From contig JABMCL010000813.1 of assembly GCA_018857735.1 (NCBI GenBank), forward strand, positions 1,083,501-1,147,500: a stretch of DNA of 64,000 nucleotides, in the 5' to 3' direction. Positions 11,613 to 21,452 of this stretch are shown one piece after another; the first letter of the stretch is position 1, and the number at the start of each line of letters is the position of its first letter. The position numbers and the translations under genes are program-made. This DNA comes from Alviniconcha marisindica. Its lineage: Eukaryota > Mollusca > Gastropoda > Provannidae. The notes under the pieces are model-generated. The model saw only the letters and a program-made list of their open reading frames with translations, ran no database searches and was not told where the DNA came from.

Positions 11613-13313
11613 TTAAGTCAGTACTGTTAAAATCATGACCAGAACGAGTGTTCCTACAACTGCGTACAACAAGGCCGGGTAACTGCCGGCTGTATCCTCT
11701 ACCAATTCGTTCTGACCTGCCAGTTCCGTAATCAGTTTTCTTAGTGGAATTTGCTCTACGGTCTGCAGCCAATCGGGAATTTGGATTGAGCTGAAATTTG
11801 GCAGTTTTTCATGGAAGGGTTTCCAAATGGTGGTGTTAGCCACTCTGGCATTTAGGAGTAACTCGGAAATAGAGTCCTCCACCTCAGATTTACTCTCCTT
11901 TTGATAGTAAGGCATGAATAACATATATTCGTTTGATGCTGAACACGACATAGGCAACCTGATTATATCTAAGGGTGGCTGTACTTCTATTTCCCTGGTC
12001 CCTCTTTCATTTTCCTGACACACCAGTGAGAACACTAGTTTCCGTTGGGTGGTTATTATCCAGTTTCCATTGGTCAGATACTCTGCCATCGGGAGAACGG
12101 TTTTGAGCCTAACCATTGGCCGGCAATTTTGTTCAACTATTTCAGTGTTTTTCATAAAGAGAGCCATAATGCAAAAACGGTGTAAGCTAATCGGATATTG
12201 TTCTCCTTGAGCAGAAACCAATCAAAGTTTTTGAACAGCCCTCGAGTTCCCCTTGGGTCAGAAGCACGAAATTGGTGCACTGAGTGTTGACTGCTATCAC
12301 TTCAGCCTCCAGTTGGTAGCTTGCTACTGATCCCGACATCACCCCATCACTAGCATTGAATGGTATGGGAAGATTGTGAACCCGATAAACTTCAAAATTA
12401 TCGTTGGAGTCCAAAAGTGGGACTGGCACCACCACTAAGATTTTGTCTTCTTCTACAATAGTAGTGCATGTCAACATCTTATAAAAATGCCAAAGGTCTG
12501 CTTTTGGGTCCCCCGGCAACCTGAGCGGTGCCGCTATTCTGGTTTGGATATCTATCAAAAGGTCAGAAGCTTGAGCGGGGATATTATACTGGGTGACAAT
12601 TTACCTATACTCAGCATATTTAATTGTAGCTGGAGGTGTTCCACATAGATCAGAGCCTTCTGCAAGGATTGCTTGATCTCTTCGACCAGGCCGTCCAGCT
12701 GTAGGTACATTGGTAGCAACGTCTCCAACTGAAAAATCCAATTATCTAGTTTTTGCGTCACATTCGCTATTTGTTCATTAATGGCCCCCATATCTGAAAC
12801 TATCAAATTCAGCGTCTATTTTCCGCTATGCGCGCCCTAGAAACGTTAATCAAAGACAAACTTTCCTGAACGACATGAGCCAGTCCCACTTCATTAATCC
12901 TCAAAATGTGCAAGTTCCGTCTAATCGCCCCCAGATCTCCCCCGGAGACTGTTCCGAATAGGAAACTAAACGTTTGCCCAATAAAAGGAACCAGTGAGCG
13001 CTTGTTCCTAGGGTGGAGTGCATGGTACGCTGCTAGTCGAGTGTTCACCCCAAAGTAGTTTCGCGCAAGGTTTTGAGTTCGTTGGATAGTCCACGAAAAT
13101 CGTTCACCAATCCATTTGACCCTGGAGCATGATTCTCCACCACGGCCCGTATACCACCCAACAAGTGGTTTATGTTCTCCCCCACAGTATTCATTACTGT
13201 GACATATGGATTCAGATCAATCACAAATTGATTTTGCATAACACTACATTCTGTCTAACCTGGGTAGCGAGGGTCAGTCCCAGAAGGACTAGGATAATCG
13301 GAAGCCATTGCAT
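11613..13313 (-). pseudogene. env-like gene with F-type fusion motif, frame-broken
   Basis: Five overlapping minus-strand pieces in different frames (13045-13239, 12809-13048, 12555-12806, 12187-12558, 11613-12221) follow an ATG at 13311-13313 that starts a hydrophobic signal-peptide-like segment (MQWLPIILVLLGL). At 12998-13009 a furin-type site RNKR is followed at once by a hydrophobic, glycine-containing segment (SLVPFIGQTFSFLFG). This layout is typical of the F-type Env of errantiviruses and baculovirus F proteins. A transmembrane segment ends the last piece (about 11616-11675). The frame breaks mean no full protein is encoded in this copy. The family assignment rests on layout and motif only. 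Confidence 0.75.
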
Positions 13314-13369
13314 CTGCAACACATCATTAAAACACCTTTAATTACGACGACCCCATCTCCAGGAAGCCA

Positions 13370-13861
13370 TTACAGGACATTGAGAATTGCATTGAGAAGA
13401 TTTCTCACCCTACCTGAGCTTTTCCCATGTCCCCTCTTCTTCATAACTTCATCCACTGACATCGTCTCATCTGAGACCGCTGATGTCTCGTCATCGGAGG
13501 TCTTATGTCGTTCAACTGGTCCCTGGTCTCTTTCTAGCCTCCATTCCCTGGCTTTTAATCTTCCCGCTAGCTCTGCCAGAGGTATGTTCTCCTCCTCTGA
13601 AGAATTGTCCCTTTCCCGCCGATACCACCGGGCAATCTTGGGTAAAGGGTCCCCACCCTCTGATTCACTGCTACTACTCTCCTCGGAGCTTTCCTGAGGA
13701 GGAACCACGTAAGCAGCCCTTCGATAAGGTTTCCTTGAATCATTGGTTGGAATTTCCCATTCTTCAACCTTAGCCAGCCTTAAATGTTCAGCATGAACTT
13801 TCACAGCCACCCCATCAAGCTGGTTCCTGATCACGTACGTGACAGGGGAGGTCTTCTCCAC
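13370..13861 (-). pseudogene. Integrase C-terminal extension of pol (fragment)
   Basis: This 163-codon piece begins with a chromo/GPY-like strand region (VTYVIRNQLDGVAVKVHAEH) and becomes acidic and serine-rich (ESSEESSSSESEGG), then basic. It follows the integrase core in the element but in a shifted frame. A disordered tail after the integrase C-terminal domain is common in gypsy elements. Confidence 0.6.
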
Positions 13862-13890
13862 AACTCGATAGTATGGTTGCCACTTACCCT

Positions 13891-14882
13891 CTAATTTGTT
13901 CCTTCGTTGAGACGCTTGTAATACACTGGATCACCCACCTGGAAGTCGACCGGTTTACTGCCCCTATCTGCGTACTTGGCCTGCCTCTTCTTAGCCCGTT
14001 TCATGTGGTTATGCACCAGGGTGAACAGTTTGTGCTGCTGTTGCAAGGCTATCTTATGCTGTTCCTCCCCCACATATTTTCTTCTTGGCTTAAGAATATT
14101 GTCTATTGGCAACACTACGTCTCTGTTGTACATTAAAAAGAAAGGTGAAAATTTGGAACTGTCGTTGTGATTGAACCTGATGGCGGCCAAAGCCTGGTTC
14201 AAATACAGATCCCACACGGTCGAGTCGTCCTTCAGGAGTTTTGAGAGGACGTCATGTAAGGTTCAATGGAACCGTTCAACCTTGGCGTTACTCTGAGGAT
14301 GGTAAAATGACGTAGTTACATGATGAATGTTTAATTTAGCAAACACTTCCTTCATCACTTGGTTTTCATTCTCAGTGCCATTGTCTGTTAGGACCTCACA
14401 AGGGCAGCCAAACCTGGGAAATACTTCATTGACCAAAATGTGTGCCACGCTCTGCGCACTTTTATCTGGTATTGCAAAACTTCCGACCAGCCAGTATAAT
14501 GGTCAACAACACTTAAAATATACCTGTTCCCTGACAATGACGTTGGGTATGGTCCTGAAATATCCATACTAAGTTTGGCGAACGGGTATGGTGGCTGTTC
14601 CATTTCCTGCAATGGGGGCCTCTGCTTTTTCAGTGTTCGTGTCTGACAGGTCACGCAAGCGTTCACATAACTGGTTAACCTTTGGTACAAATTTGGAAAA
14701 TAGTACTTCTTTTTGATGGACTCGAAGGTCTTATTGATGCCCATATGCCCGTTGTCATCATGGTACTGTTTGATCACTACGTCCTGAAGCTGTTTGGGTA
14801 TGTACAACCGGTGTGTGGGGTTGCCATCGGGGTCAGACAAATAATACAGCAGCCCTCCCAAAATGAGGTGGCTATTCTTCAA
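13891..14882 (-). pseudogene. Integrase region of pol, in three frame-shifted pieces
   Basis: Piece 14388-14882 carries the zinc-binding HHCC module (HDDNGHMGINKT, then CVTCQTRT) and the first catalytic Asp in LSMDISGPYP. Piece 14263-14448 carries the second Asp (LTDNGTENE) and the catalytic Glu near HPQSNAKVERFH. Piece 13891-14217 holds the C-terminal part (VGDPVYYKRL). The D,D-35-E residues are therefore all visible, but at least two frameshifts separate them. Confidence 0.88.
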
Positions 14883-14909
14883 GGCGCCGACTGCTTTTCC
14901 CGATTCTAA

Positions 14910-15416
14910 TTATTCTTTTATGTCCTTCACGTCACTATCCTTGTCTTGTTCTTTTACCATATCCATCCCTTCCCACGTGGTTTCTGGCTCCTCTTTCCCA
15001 TTGACGCCCTGGTCCTCCCAGCCCGCGTATAACTTAGGATCAAACCTGTTTGAATTGAACGCGTTAACCTCTAAGAACTTGTCACTGATCTCCACCTCCT
15101 CTTCTCCCTGTGCTTTATCCTGGACCTTAGGACGCCCCTGGGGTTTACGGGACAGAAGGTCGGCTACTGTGTTGGCGACTCCCTCTGTGTATTCTATCTT
15201 ACAACTGTAGCCCGCTATTGACAGAGCCCACATCTGCACCTTCCGATTTTGCATCGGTGATTCCAACAGATACTTCAGCGGCTTGTGGTCTGTGCGCACA
15301 ATGAACTCTGCCCCATGTAAATAATGATCTAACTTCTGCAGGGAATAATGGATAGCGTAAGCCTCCTTTTCAATTGTAGACCACCTAAATTGAGTGTCAC
15401 TCAGCTTGTGAGACAA
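14910..15416 (-). pseudogene. RNase H region and linker of pol (fragment)
   Basis: WSTIEKEAYAIHYSLQKLDHY and FIVRTDHKPLKYLL are the Glu- and Asp-containing motifs of Ty3/gypsy RNase H. A diverged connection region follows, rich in acidic residues, ending before the integrase zinc module. It is out of frame with the neighbouring pol pieces. Confidence 0.85.
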
Positions 15417-15972
15417 AAAATAGATGGTTTTTCAACTTCCTTCCCTTCTCCATCCTCCCCTTTCTGTGTGAGAACCGCCCCAATGCATGTGTCACTAGCG
15501 TCCGTGTACAAAACATAGGGCTTCTGGGTGTCTGGGTAGACCAACAAAGGAACCACGGACAAACTGTCCTTCAAATAGTCAAAAGCCTTCTGGCACTGGG
15601 CTGTCCATTTGAACCTGGCAAACTTTTTCGTAAGCTCGATAAGGGGTTGGGCTATCTCTGAAAAATTTGGAATAAATCTTCTGTAATAGCTACACGTCCC
15701 TATGAACCCCCTCACCTCTCTGACGTTGCTGGGAGCTGCCATTTCCCGGATTGCCTCAACCTTTTCTGGGTCCGGCTTGATCCCTTCCCCGTTAATGGTG
15801 AACCCCAAGTACTTTGTCTCTGTCTGAAAAAAGGGACTTTTTCAGTTTCATTTTGAGTCCATGTTCCCTTATTTTGTTGAACACCGCACGTAGATGCGAC
15901 AGGTGCTCACCTGGAGAGGCACTGAAAATAAGATGTCATCAAGGTATGGAATGGCAAAATCCTCTAACCCTT
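15401..15972 (-). pseudogene. Reverse transcriptase palm/thumb and start of RNase H (broken)
   Basis: The catalytic YLDD codons lie at 15935-15946 on the minus strand, outside the longer open pieces, because single-base shifts break the frame on either side. Piece 15401-15808 then carries the thumb (LGFTINGEGIKPDPEKVEAI, SYYRRFIPNFSEIAQPL) and the first RNase H aspartate (VLYTDASDTC). At least three frame changes occur within about 200 bp. Confidence 0.85.
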
Positions 15973-17342
15973 CTACTGTTCTAGCACTATGTTCATCAAT
16001 TCCATGAACACTGGAGGTGCTCCTGACAAACCAAAGGGCATGACCAAAAACTCAAAAAGCCCTCTGTGGCATGCAAAAGCAGTTTTCTCCCTGTCTCTTT
16101 CGTCCATCAGGACTTGCCAATAGCCCGATTTCAGGTCCAGCGTGGTGAAATACTTAGCTTTCCCTAACCTTGCCAAAATGTCATCTATCACAGGTAATGG
16201 GTAGGAAATGGGTTTGGTAATTTTATTCAACTGTCGAAAATCGACACAAAAGCGCTTGGACCTGTCCTTTTTGTCTACCACTACTACTGGGAAGCTCCAC
16301 GGTGATTGCGACCCTCGAATGATCCCTGCCTCCAACATTTTGTCCACGGCATTGTCTATCACTGCCCTTTTGTTCAATGGAGTCCTATATGGTTTCATCT
16401 TGATTGGCGGATGTTCACCCGTATCTAACTTCATCTTTACTGTATCTGTGTGTCCCAATTCTGCATCCGTTTGCGCAAAAAGATCCTGGTTCTCCATCAC
16501 CAGTTTCTTAACACCACCCTCAAAATCTCCCGGCACTGAAAGATCATCTAGCCAGTCATCCCCTGCTTTCCCTTTCTCTTCCCCTGTTTCCCGAACTGAG
16601 GTCACAATATTCTCTTCTTTCAACCTTTCTAGCTTTCCAATGACGCTGCCTCTTTTAACCCTAAAAGTCCTACTTGTACGGTTGGAGATCAAAACGGGAA
16701 ACGTCCTGCCCGTGTTTACCTCGACAACCGATTTCTGCAGCTGCAACCCGGGTTCCATGCTAAGATAACCCCGATCTGTGGGAAAAATCTGACAAAGCTG
16801 CTTTCCCCCGGAATCTAGAACACCACTGGTTTTTGCCTTGCAGACCACAGCCGTGTGAGGTATAATGACCACCGTACTGGCTGCTCGAATGAGGGTCGAA
16901 ATGTGGATATCCTCTTCCAGTGGCACATACACCTGGCCTATCTTCATGCTGCATAACTCGTTAAAGTACAGCACGACCTTGTTATCGATAATCCAGTCCC
17001 TGCCCAAAATAACGTTCCTATTCAACCCGTCCACCACGTAGAACGCATGTTGGAATTTCCGACCCCCAAGCTTGAATTTAATAGTAGCACACCCATCTAC
17101 TTGCAGTTTATTCCCATTGACCGCCTGAAGATTAACCTTCTGTTTCCCCAAAACATAACCGTGTTTTAATTTATCAAAACCCCTCCTATGCACCAGACTA
17201 ACCTCGGCGCCCGTATCCACCAACGCCCTATACCGCTGTTTCCCTAATTGAATCACACAAGAGTTTGGACTACCTGCTAGATTGATGGAAAAATTCTTCT
17301 CAGGCATCGCTGATGTCCTTTGCTTCCTCTCACTACCGGCTT
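15973..17342 (-). CDS. pol: pol: protease and N-terminal half of reverse transcriptase
   Basis: This long open piece has its first Met at 17307, but the frame is open upstream into gag, consistent with entry by -1 frameshifting. The aspartic protease motif LVDTGAEVSL is at residues 29-38 counted from that Met (about 17209-17217). The RT fingers/palm follow with FPVVVVDKKDRSKRFCVDFR, YPLPVIDDILARLG, FTTLDLKSGYWQV and the conserved LVMPFGLSGAP. The frame stops at 15973, just before the YLDD motif, by a frameshift. It therefore cannot make a complete RT. Confidence 0.92.
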
Positions 17343-17345
17343 CAC

Positions 17346-18248
17346 CTAGTGGAGGTGTTGGCCGTTTTTTGGTTTCCCATTTCTGCAGTCCTTCTTAAAG
17401 TGTGGACCCCCGCATTCCCAGCATTGGACTGACCGATTCTTCCTTTCCCTTTGGGGAAAATCCCCTACCGGCACTGCCCCAGGCTCCCTGCAGTCCCTAG
17501 CCTTGTGCGGTCCACCACACTTAAAGCAACGGAGAGGGTGCATGTGCCCCACCTCCATGGGTTCTTCCCGTCTAACTGGTTCCCCCCTGTATCCTTGGTA
17601 AACGTTGACCCTCTCTTTCTCCCTAGCGGGTTTACCCAATCTCAGCTGAATCCTATCTTGGACGTTTTGTTCATTCGCAGCGCACGTCACTGCTGCCCTA
17701 AACGTGGCTGGGTTCTCTCGGAATTTTTTTGCCTTGAGATGATAATCCCACAGTCCATCCATAAAGTAAGCCACTAGCTGTTGTTCGGCCCCCGGCCCCA
17801 GTGCTCCTGCGCCATCACGATCAAACGCGTCCTCTGACAGGGTGAGCAGACGTTCTGCGAACAACTGAATTGATTCCCTGGGCTTTTGTTTGATTTTACG
17901 CAGCAAGGTCAGCGCATGTTGTTGGTCCACTATCTCTGAGAACTGAACAGTCAATTCCTGCTTCTTTTCTCCCCAGGTAGCTTGAGGGCATTCTCTAAGA
18001 AACCTGTCAATGAAGTCACGAGTCGGACCCTTACTTGCCCTAAACGCTATCAACTTTTTCGACTCATCCTGAGCCCCCAAAAACAAAGCACTTTTCTCTA
18101 TCTCCTTTATCCATGCCTTAAACTTTGAAGGCTCCCCTTCAAACACCAAAACTGAGTTTGAAATGTCCCTCGCAACCATAAATGTTGAAACATTCCGCAG
18201 CTGTGCCGCTAAGTCGGCAAAAGCCTCCCCAACGTCTTGTTGTGCCAT
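17346..18248 (-). CDS. gag: gag: capsid-nucleocapsid polyprotein, intact (300 aa)
   Basis: Open from ATG 18246-18248 to a stop at 17346. The N-terminal two thirds are alpha-helical in character with a retrotransposon-gag-like stretch (FKAWIKEIEKSALFLG, ECPQATWGEKKQELTVQF). Two CCHC zinc knuckles, CX2CX4HX4C, occupy residues 241-253 and 276-288. These bind the element's RNA during packaging. The stop overlaps the pol frame, which is entered by the slippery site at 17364-17370. Confidence 0.94.
   Translation of the reverse strand: MAQQDVGEAFADLAAQLRNVSTFMVARDISNSVLVFEGEPSKFKAWIKEIEKSALFLGAQDESKKLIAFRASKGPTRDFIDRFLRECPQATWGEKKQELTVQFSEIVDQQHALTLLRKIKQKPRESIQLFAERLLTLSEDAFDRDGAGALGPGAEQQLVAYFMDGLWDYHLKAKKFRENPATFRAAVTCAANEQNVQDRIQLRLGKPAREKERVNVYQGYRGEPVRREEPMEVGHMHPLRCFKCGGPHKARDCREPGAVPVGDFPQRERKNRSVQCWECGGPHFKKDCRNGKPKNGQHLH
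17364..17370 (-). promoter_or_regulatory. -1 ribosomal frameshift slippery heptamer
   Basis: On the minus strand A AAA AAC sits in the gag reading phase (codons CCA AAA AAC), exactly the X XXY YYZ form. It is 15 nt upstream of the gag stop. The -1 frame is open from there through the stop into protease. This matches the known gag-pol expression strategy of many Metaviridae and retroviruses. Confidence 0.85.
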
Positions 18249-18840
18249 TTCTTTTTTCTGTTTTCAGCGATTCTCCTCGCTCTTTCTAGAAGCAAAGCCA
18301 CCGCAATGTTATCTACGCTTTTTACCTCACTTCCTCATTTTTAAAATCTGCTTTTCAGTACTTTCCTTTTTCTTTCGATCACAACATCCGATCAAAACAT
18401 CTATGTCCACCCCTACACATCTTGATAAAAACAAATCTGTGTCAGCCAGAACGACAAGGTAAGACGAAAAGAAAACGAGACCACTTACCTCGACCCTGAA
18501 GCGCAGTCGTGCACGGCCCTCGTCTACGCTGGCTTCTCCCGTCTCTTCTCTTCTTTCTCTGTGACTCCGACCCTAGGGTGCTGTCTGTGTGGCCTCTTCT
18601 CTGGTCGTCAGTACCCCCCACCTTCCTGCTGGTATTTCTCTGACAACACTAACTCTGTCGTACCTACGCACCTGCCTTGGTCTAAAAGTGTCTCTAAAAC
18701 AAGTAATTTTCAATGTCTCTCTCTCTAGCGCCTTCCTGATGACTCTGGAACTGACTGGAACCCTAATCTAATGTACTCTTTCTGTTCTTGTGCCAATGTT
18801 TTCCTCACAAACTCGTCCATCTTTTAACCTGTTCTAATCC

Positions 18841-18857
18841 TGGTCTAAACGGCACCA
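18841..18857 (-). promoter_or_regulatory. Candidate primer binding site
   Basis: Read on the element strand, TGGTGCCGTTTAGACCA starts with the TGG complementary to a tRNA CCA end, 11 nt downstream of the 5' LTR. I cannot name the tRNA. The 11-nt gap is longer than in many retroelements. Confidence 0.5.
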
Positions 18858-18868
18858 AATTGTCAGCA

Positions 18869-19528
18869 TGTAACACTACCATGCACCCGACACACAAAAC
18901 AAATGCAGTCTTTCTAACAAAACTGAATCCAACACATGATAGTCTAGCTTTCCTTTTTCTTTTCTTTCCACCAACTAAATTCAAGTACAATATCAAAACA
19001 ACAGCAAAGAAAACCCTAAGTTCCTGCAGAGTCTGTAACTAGCCTAATCCATCCCTAAAGCCGAGCCGTAGCTGTTCTGAACTTATTTCATTCCATCTTT
19101 TATACTCTCTCGCCGTTTTTTCGGGATTATTTTCCCGTCACGATTTTAGGGTAACTTCCTCCAATACGAGGATGACCCATCAATCGTGTAGCCTTGTAGG
19201 GACGCCGATGGCAATAGTCAGTGAGTGCACCGGCCATACTTGTCACTCACAACATCACGTTTTGTGGTACTTCTTCCGTCAACCTACGACAGCCGTCTTA
19301 TTAGAATTCACATATAAATTTGATATAACAGACAAAGCATGTTTCTCAAGGTCAAGGGGGGGAAAGTTCAATCGCACCGTCAAGGCCAAGGAGGGAGTTC
19401 ATTCATCCTGGCCCATTAGCTCCCTTGGGGAAGCACTTGTAAATTCAGTGCACGTAGCGAGTGCGGTCATCAACCGAATAGCCCTGCAAGGCTCACATCG
19501 CTACATCGCACAACACCATTGTGTTACA
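18869..19528 (-). repeat. 5' LTR of the gypsy element, with TATA box
   Basis: This 660-bp LTR matches 9620-10274. On the element strand TATAAAAG (19097-19104) lies about 425 nt from the U3 start and is the likely core promoter. I found no perfect AATAAA on that strand; AATAAG-type variants occur nearby. Confidence 0.95.
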
Positions 19529-19708
19529 CATGTGTATTTCAAATTGCCTGTTTGATCAAACAATTTCACATAGATAAAAAGTATAATCACTACATAAGCA
19601 AATCCTATCACCAGTGTGCATCCTAAGTCCACAGCCTAAGGGAAAGTTCACGGGAGGTATATATTGCCTTTCTGGACTGAGCTGACTGTGATCCTATAGT
19701 ACATAAAC

Positions 19709-21295
19709 CTAACTGAAATGTTTGTGGTGTTGGTTCATCTTGTGCAACCTCAACTGTTGAGCTCGAGTATATGTTTTACCGCATACCTCACAAAGAAATG
19801 GTTTCTCGCCAGTATGACCCAGCATGTGTCTGTTCAAGTCACGCGAATGCTTAAAAACCTTAGTGCATACATCACACACATTGGCTTTTACAACATGCCT
19901 GGTGAGAGGTCTGACAGTAATATGAACCCTTTGGTGCAGTCTCAGGTATTGAACTTTAGCGAAAGTCTTACTGCATACATCACACACATGGGTAAGACTT
20001 GTGTGGACTCTTTGGTGTATTTTCTGAAGATGAATGCGAGTAAAAACCTCGCTGCATACATCACAATTATACTGGCCTGCCTTGGCCTTCTGTTTCTTCT
20101 CCAAGTGAGTGCGCTTGTGCTTGTACAAATGACTGGTTCTGGTAAAAGCCCTATAACACACATCACAAACATAGGGTCTGTGACCAGTATGGATCCTCAT
20201 GTGTATCCTCAGATCTGAAGCCTGAGTAAAAGTTTTACCACACACATGACACTGACATGGTCTTTGACCAGTGTGACGCATCATGTGGCACTTTAAAAGA
20301 TGAGGAAAATTGAAAGACTTGCTGCATATATCACAAACCAAAGTTTTATGATCTGTATGGATCCTCTTGTGTACTTTCAAGGCAGGGGCTCTGGCAAAAT
20401 GTTTACCACATACATCACACAGAAAGCCCTTGAGACTAATGTGGTGCATCTTGTGCGCATTCAAGTGAGGAGCTGTCATAAAAGCTTTGCCGCATACATC
20501 ACAAAGGAAGGGCCTGTGACCAGTGTGAATCCTGCGGTGCTTCTCCAAATCAGCAGCTGTGTAGTAGGTCTTGCGGCACTCAACACACACATAGGGTTTA
20601 TAACCTGTGTGGGTCCTCTTATGCAACTTCAGGCTCTTGGACTGGCTGAAAGCCCTGCTGCATACATCACACACAAATGCCTTACGAATAGAGTGGATTT
20701 TCTGTCTATGTATCAGTAACTGCCGGACCTTAGCAAAACCCTCAAAGCATAAGCCACACACAAAAAGTTTCAGATCCACATTGTGATCAGGGTGGGCAGT
20801 CTTGTGTCTCCGTAAACCCCTAGTTCCACTATAAGACTTTCCACATGTATTACACATAAAAGTTGCACAAGTATGCCTCTTCTTGTGTGCCTTCAATGAA
20901 TTTTCTGTAGGATAAGATTGACAGCACTCATCACACATGAAGGGTTTGTGAACAGCATGGATCCTCTTGTGTGCCCACAACTGATTAGCCCTGTTGAACA
21001 CCATACTGCATACATCACATCCATAGGGATAGGGTTTATAAAGGCCGTTGACATTTTTGTATCCTTCCAAGTAAACAGCCTGCGTAAAAGCCTTACTGTA
21101 TGCATGATCACCAGTAACCTTACTGTATGCATGATCACTAGTAATGCTGTCTCTGACTTTGTCACTGTCAGTTTTCTCTTCGCCTTCCATGCCATCATGG
21201 TATTCAATGACTCTGTCAGATCTGACCAAATCCAAACAAACTGTTTGGTGTTTGTCACCATCAGACAGAGCCATGTGAAGCTTTAACTGTGACAT
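19709..21295 (-). CDS. C2H2 zinc-finger protein with 15 fingers (528 aa)
   Basis: One uninterrupted frame runs from ATG 21293-21295 to a stop at 19709. After about 90 residues without a recognised domain (acidic, Ser/Asp-rich), 15 tandem C2H2 fingers fill the protein, from CDVCSMVFNRANQLWAHKRIH to CEVCGKTYTRAQQLRLHKMNQH. Most linkers are variants of TGEKP (HTGHRPF, HTGYKPY, HTDHKTL, HTGEKPF), so sequence-specific DNA binding by at least part of the array is likely. The role is presumably nuclear transcriptional regulation. An acceptor TTGTTTCAG ends at 21450, giving a 5' UTR exon boundary; upstream exons are not identified. There is no in-frame Met between the ATG and the upstream stop near 21350. 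The Kozak context is weak, and Met8 is an alternative start. The orthologue is unknown. Confidence 0.92.
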   Translation of the reverse strand: MSQLKLHMALSDGDKHQTVCLDLVRSDRVIEYHDGMEGEEKTDSDKVRDSITSDHAYSKVTGDHAYSKAFTQAVYLEGYKNVNGLYKPYPYGCDVCSMVFNRANQLWAHKRIHAVHKPFMCDECCQSYPTENSLKAHKKRHTCATFMCNTCGKSYSGTRGLRRHKTAHPDHNVDLKLFVCGLCFEGFAKVRQLLIHRQKIHSIRKAFVCDVCSRAFSQSKSLKLHKRTHTGYKPYVCVECRKTYYTAADLEKHRRIHTGHRPFLCDVCGKAFMTAPHLNAHKMHHISLKGFLCDVCGKHFARAPALKVHKRIHTDHKTLVCDICSKSFNFPHLLKCHMMRHTGQRPCQCHVCGKTFTQASDLRIHMRIHTGHRPYVCDVCYRAFTRTSHLYKHKRTHLEKKQKAKAGQYNCDVCSEVFTRIHLQKIHQRVHTSLTHVCDVCSKTFAKVQYLRLHQRVHITVRPLTRHVVKANVCDVCTKVFKHSRDLNRHMLGHTGEKPFLCEVCGKTYTRAQQLRLHKMNQHHKHFS

Positions 21296-21452
21296 CCACA
21301 ACAGAGACAGGAGAGCATTGCTGACATGTGGATGATGGTGTTGGAAATATCACATAAACTGATGTGACTCTTGCTCTTGTGTCTTGTCAGAAGCTGGCGG
21401 ATTACATTGTATATCATTCACTGGTTACACAGGATGCACTGTCAGGCTTCTG

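Larger units (their letters stand above)
9620..19528 (-). mobile_element. Full-length Ty3/gypsy LTR retrotransposon with env (9.9 kb)
   Basis: Two near-identical LTRs (9620-10274 and 18869-19528) bound by TGTAA...TTACA enclose, on the minus strand, gag, protease, reverse transcriptase, RNase H, integrase and an env-like region. A 4-bp target duplication CATG flanks it (9616-9619 and 19529-19532). PBS and PPT candidates sit at the expected places. The order PR-RT-RH-IN identifies Metaviridae (Ty3/gypsy). Gag and the start of pol are open, while later pol and env are broken by frameshifts, so the copy is not autonomous as assembled. The LTRs differ by only scattered substitutions and small indels, so insertion was not ancient. 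Confidence 0.96.

Noticed and set aside
10911..11630. 239-codon plus-strand ORF in the retroelement
   Set aside because: Antisense to the element. Its first half is the 57-bp tandem repeat, and the GC-rich half is open on several frames. No domain recognised.
19718..20719. Plus-strand ORFs opposite the zinc-finger gene
   Set aside because: Shadow frames of the regularly repeated finger codons.
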